From Chaunax sp. Z400 (lineage: Eukaryota > Chordata > Actinopteri > Lophiiformes > Chaunacidae), in contig CM075206.1 of assembly GCA_037577475.1 (NCBI GenBank), positions 5,427,459 to 5,491,458 on the forward strand: a DNA stretch of 64,000 nucleotides, written 5' to 3'. Of this stretch, positions 63,302-64,000 are shown in pieces. The notes beneath the pieces were generated by a model. It did not search any database and was not told the origin of the DNA. It saw nothing but the letters and a program-made list of their open reading frames with translations. Position numbers and translations under genes: made by a program. Position 1 is the first letter of the stretch, and every line of letters starts with the position of its first letter.

Positions 63302-64000
63302 GTAAGTATTGTAGTTCAGCGCACACATCCTGAGAGCAGGCTTGGCTCCCCCAGGACACAGTTAAAAAAAAAAAAAAAAAAACATCAATATTTCATCAAA
63401 CTACTTTCTTTCTGGTCCAGATCAAAGGCTCGACTCCCACAGTCCTACAGGTAGAGATGGCTCTTTTGTTTTTGCTCCTCAGGTAGCGCAGCAGTCAGAC
63501 TGTTCGCTTTTGGAAACCTTGCAACGCTCTGCCTGTCCATCTCACAGCTTACTGCCTTGTTTTTTGGAAGAGGAGGTAAAAGGAAAGGTAGAGACCGTGA
63601 GGGTGAAAATAGGTTTCAGAGATGTCCAGAGATTGAACTTCTTGGCCTTATAGTGCTTTATTGTTTCCTGGGGGTTTTTTCCAGGCTGGCCCGTAGTGAA
63701 AATAATGGTGAAATCAGATCGACGGTGTTGTATTTTATCTTTGAAAGACTGAAAGAGCGCTACAAACTTTATTCCTCCCTGACATCTGCATCTTCATCTT
63801 TAATAGCGTTTCCATGCTGCCTCTTATAGGGTTATTTGGAGATGCTGTCATGCCAGGGGTTTTCCATCATTACTCCTTGAGCCCAGCATTTCACAGGTAG
63901 AGTAGAAATATTTTATTTTTTATGTCCCTACAAAAGGAGGCGCATTAATTTACCCCTGTCCATCCATCTGTATGTCTGTATGTAACAGGGAATGAGCTTT

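Larger units (their letters stand above)
57861..64000. other. Upstream flank of gli3, no gene recognised
   Basis: AT-rich DNA at 57.9-61.2 kb, with CA and AT repeats near 60.0-60.24 kb, a SINE-like repeat (61213-61350), a candidate conserved stretch (62140-62480) and an exon-like segment on the plus strand (63211-63301). No ORF here matches a family I know. Confidence 0.7.

Overview
This window is vertebrate nuclear DNA, almost certainly from a ray-finned (percomorph-type) fish. There are no dense ORFs, no operons and no bacterial or viral gene content. What it holds instead is short coding exons with GT-AG splice signals, kilobases of intron, many long CA/GT, GA and homopolymer tracts, and dispersed repeats of the kinds common in teleost genomes.

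The only protein-coding gene I can support is gli3, the zinc-finger transcription factor of the Hedgehog pathway, on the minus strand. Its 5' part runs right to left. A candidate non-coding first exon and promoter lie near 57.5-57.9 kb. Exon 2, with the start codon, is at 41409-41582. Exon 3 is at 23422-23667 and exon 4 at 9453-9558. The three coding exons join in one open frame (phases 1, 1 and 2) of 161 codons. They give the conserved N-terminus of Gli3 with its EKAVASSTTSN, EEPSTS, PYRGT-FAMDPRNGY and FHPPVPID blocks. The zinc fingers, processing sites and activator domain lie past the left edge.

Layout: 1-9452 is part of intron 4; 9559-23421 is intron 3 (13.9 kb); 23668-41408 is intron 2 (17.7 kb); 41583-57485 is intron 1 (15.9 kb, if the first exon is right); 57486 to about 57.9 kb is the candidate first exon and promoter; the rest, to 64000, is upstream flank. 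GLI3 introns in vertebrates are known to carry many conserved enhancers for neural tube and limb. Many stretches here look like such elements: no simple repeats, many TAAT/ATTA cores and scattered CpG. I list the best as low-confidence candidates, because conservation cannot be measured from one sequence.

Repeats include three diverged copies of a teleost dispersed element with 'GCTGCAACTAA'-type ends, one diverged tRNA-derived SINE, one long hairpin of about 130 bp, and many microsatellites.

I saw no exotic new system. The observations most worth a second look are two upstream ORFs in gli3 exon 2 (one overlapping the start codon), a weak exon 2 donor, a CA-repeat and inverted-repeat cluster just inside intron 3, the hairpin in intron 2, a CpG-rich block with a YY1-like site in intron 1, and the candidate enhancer stretches.
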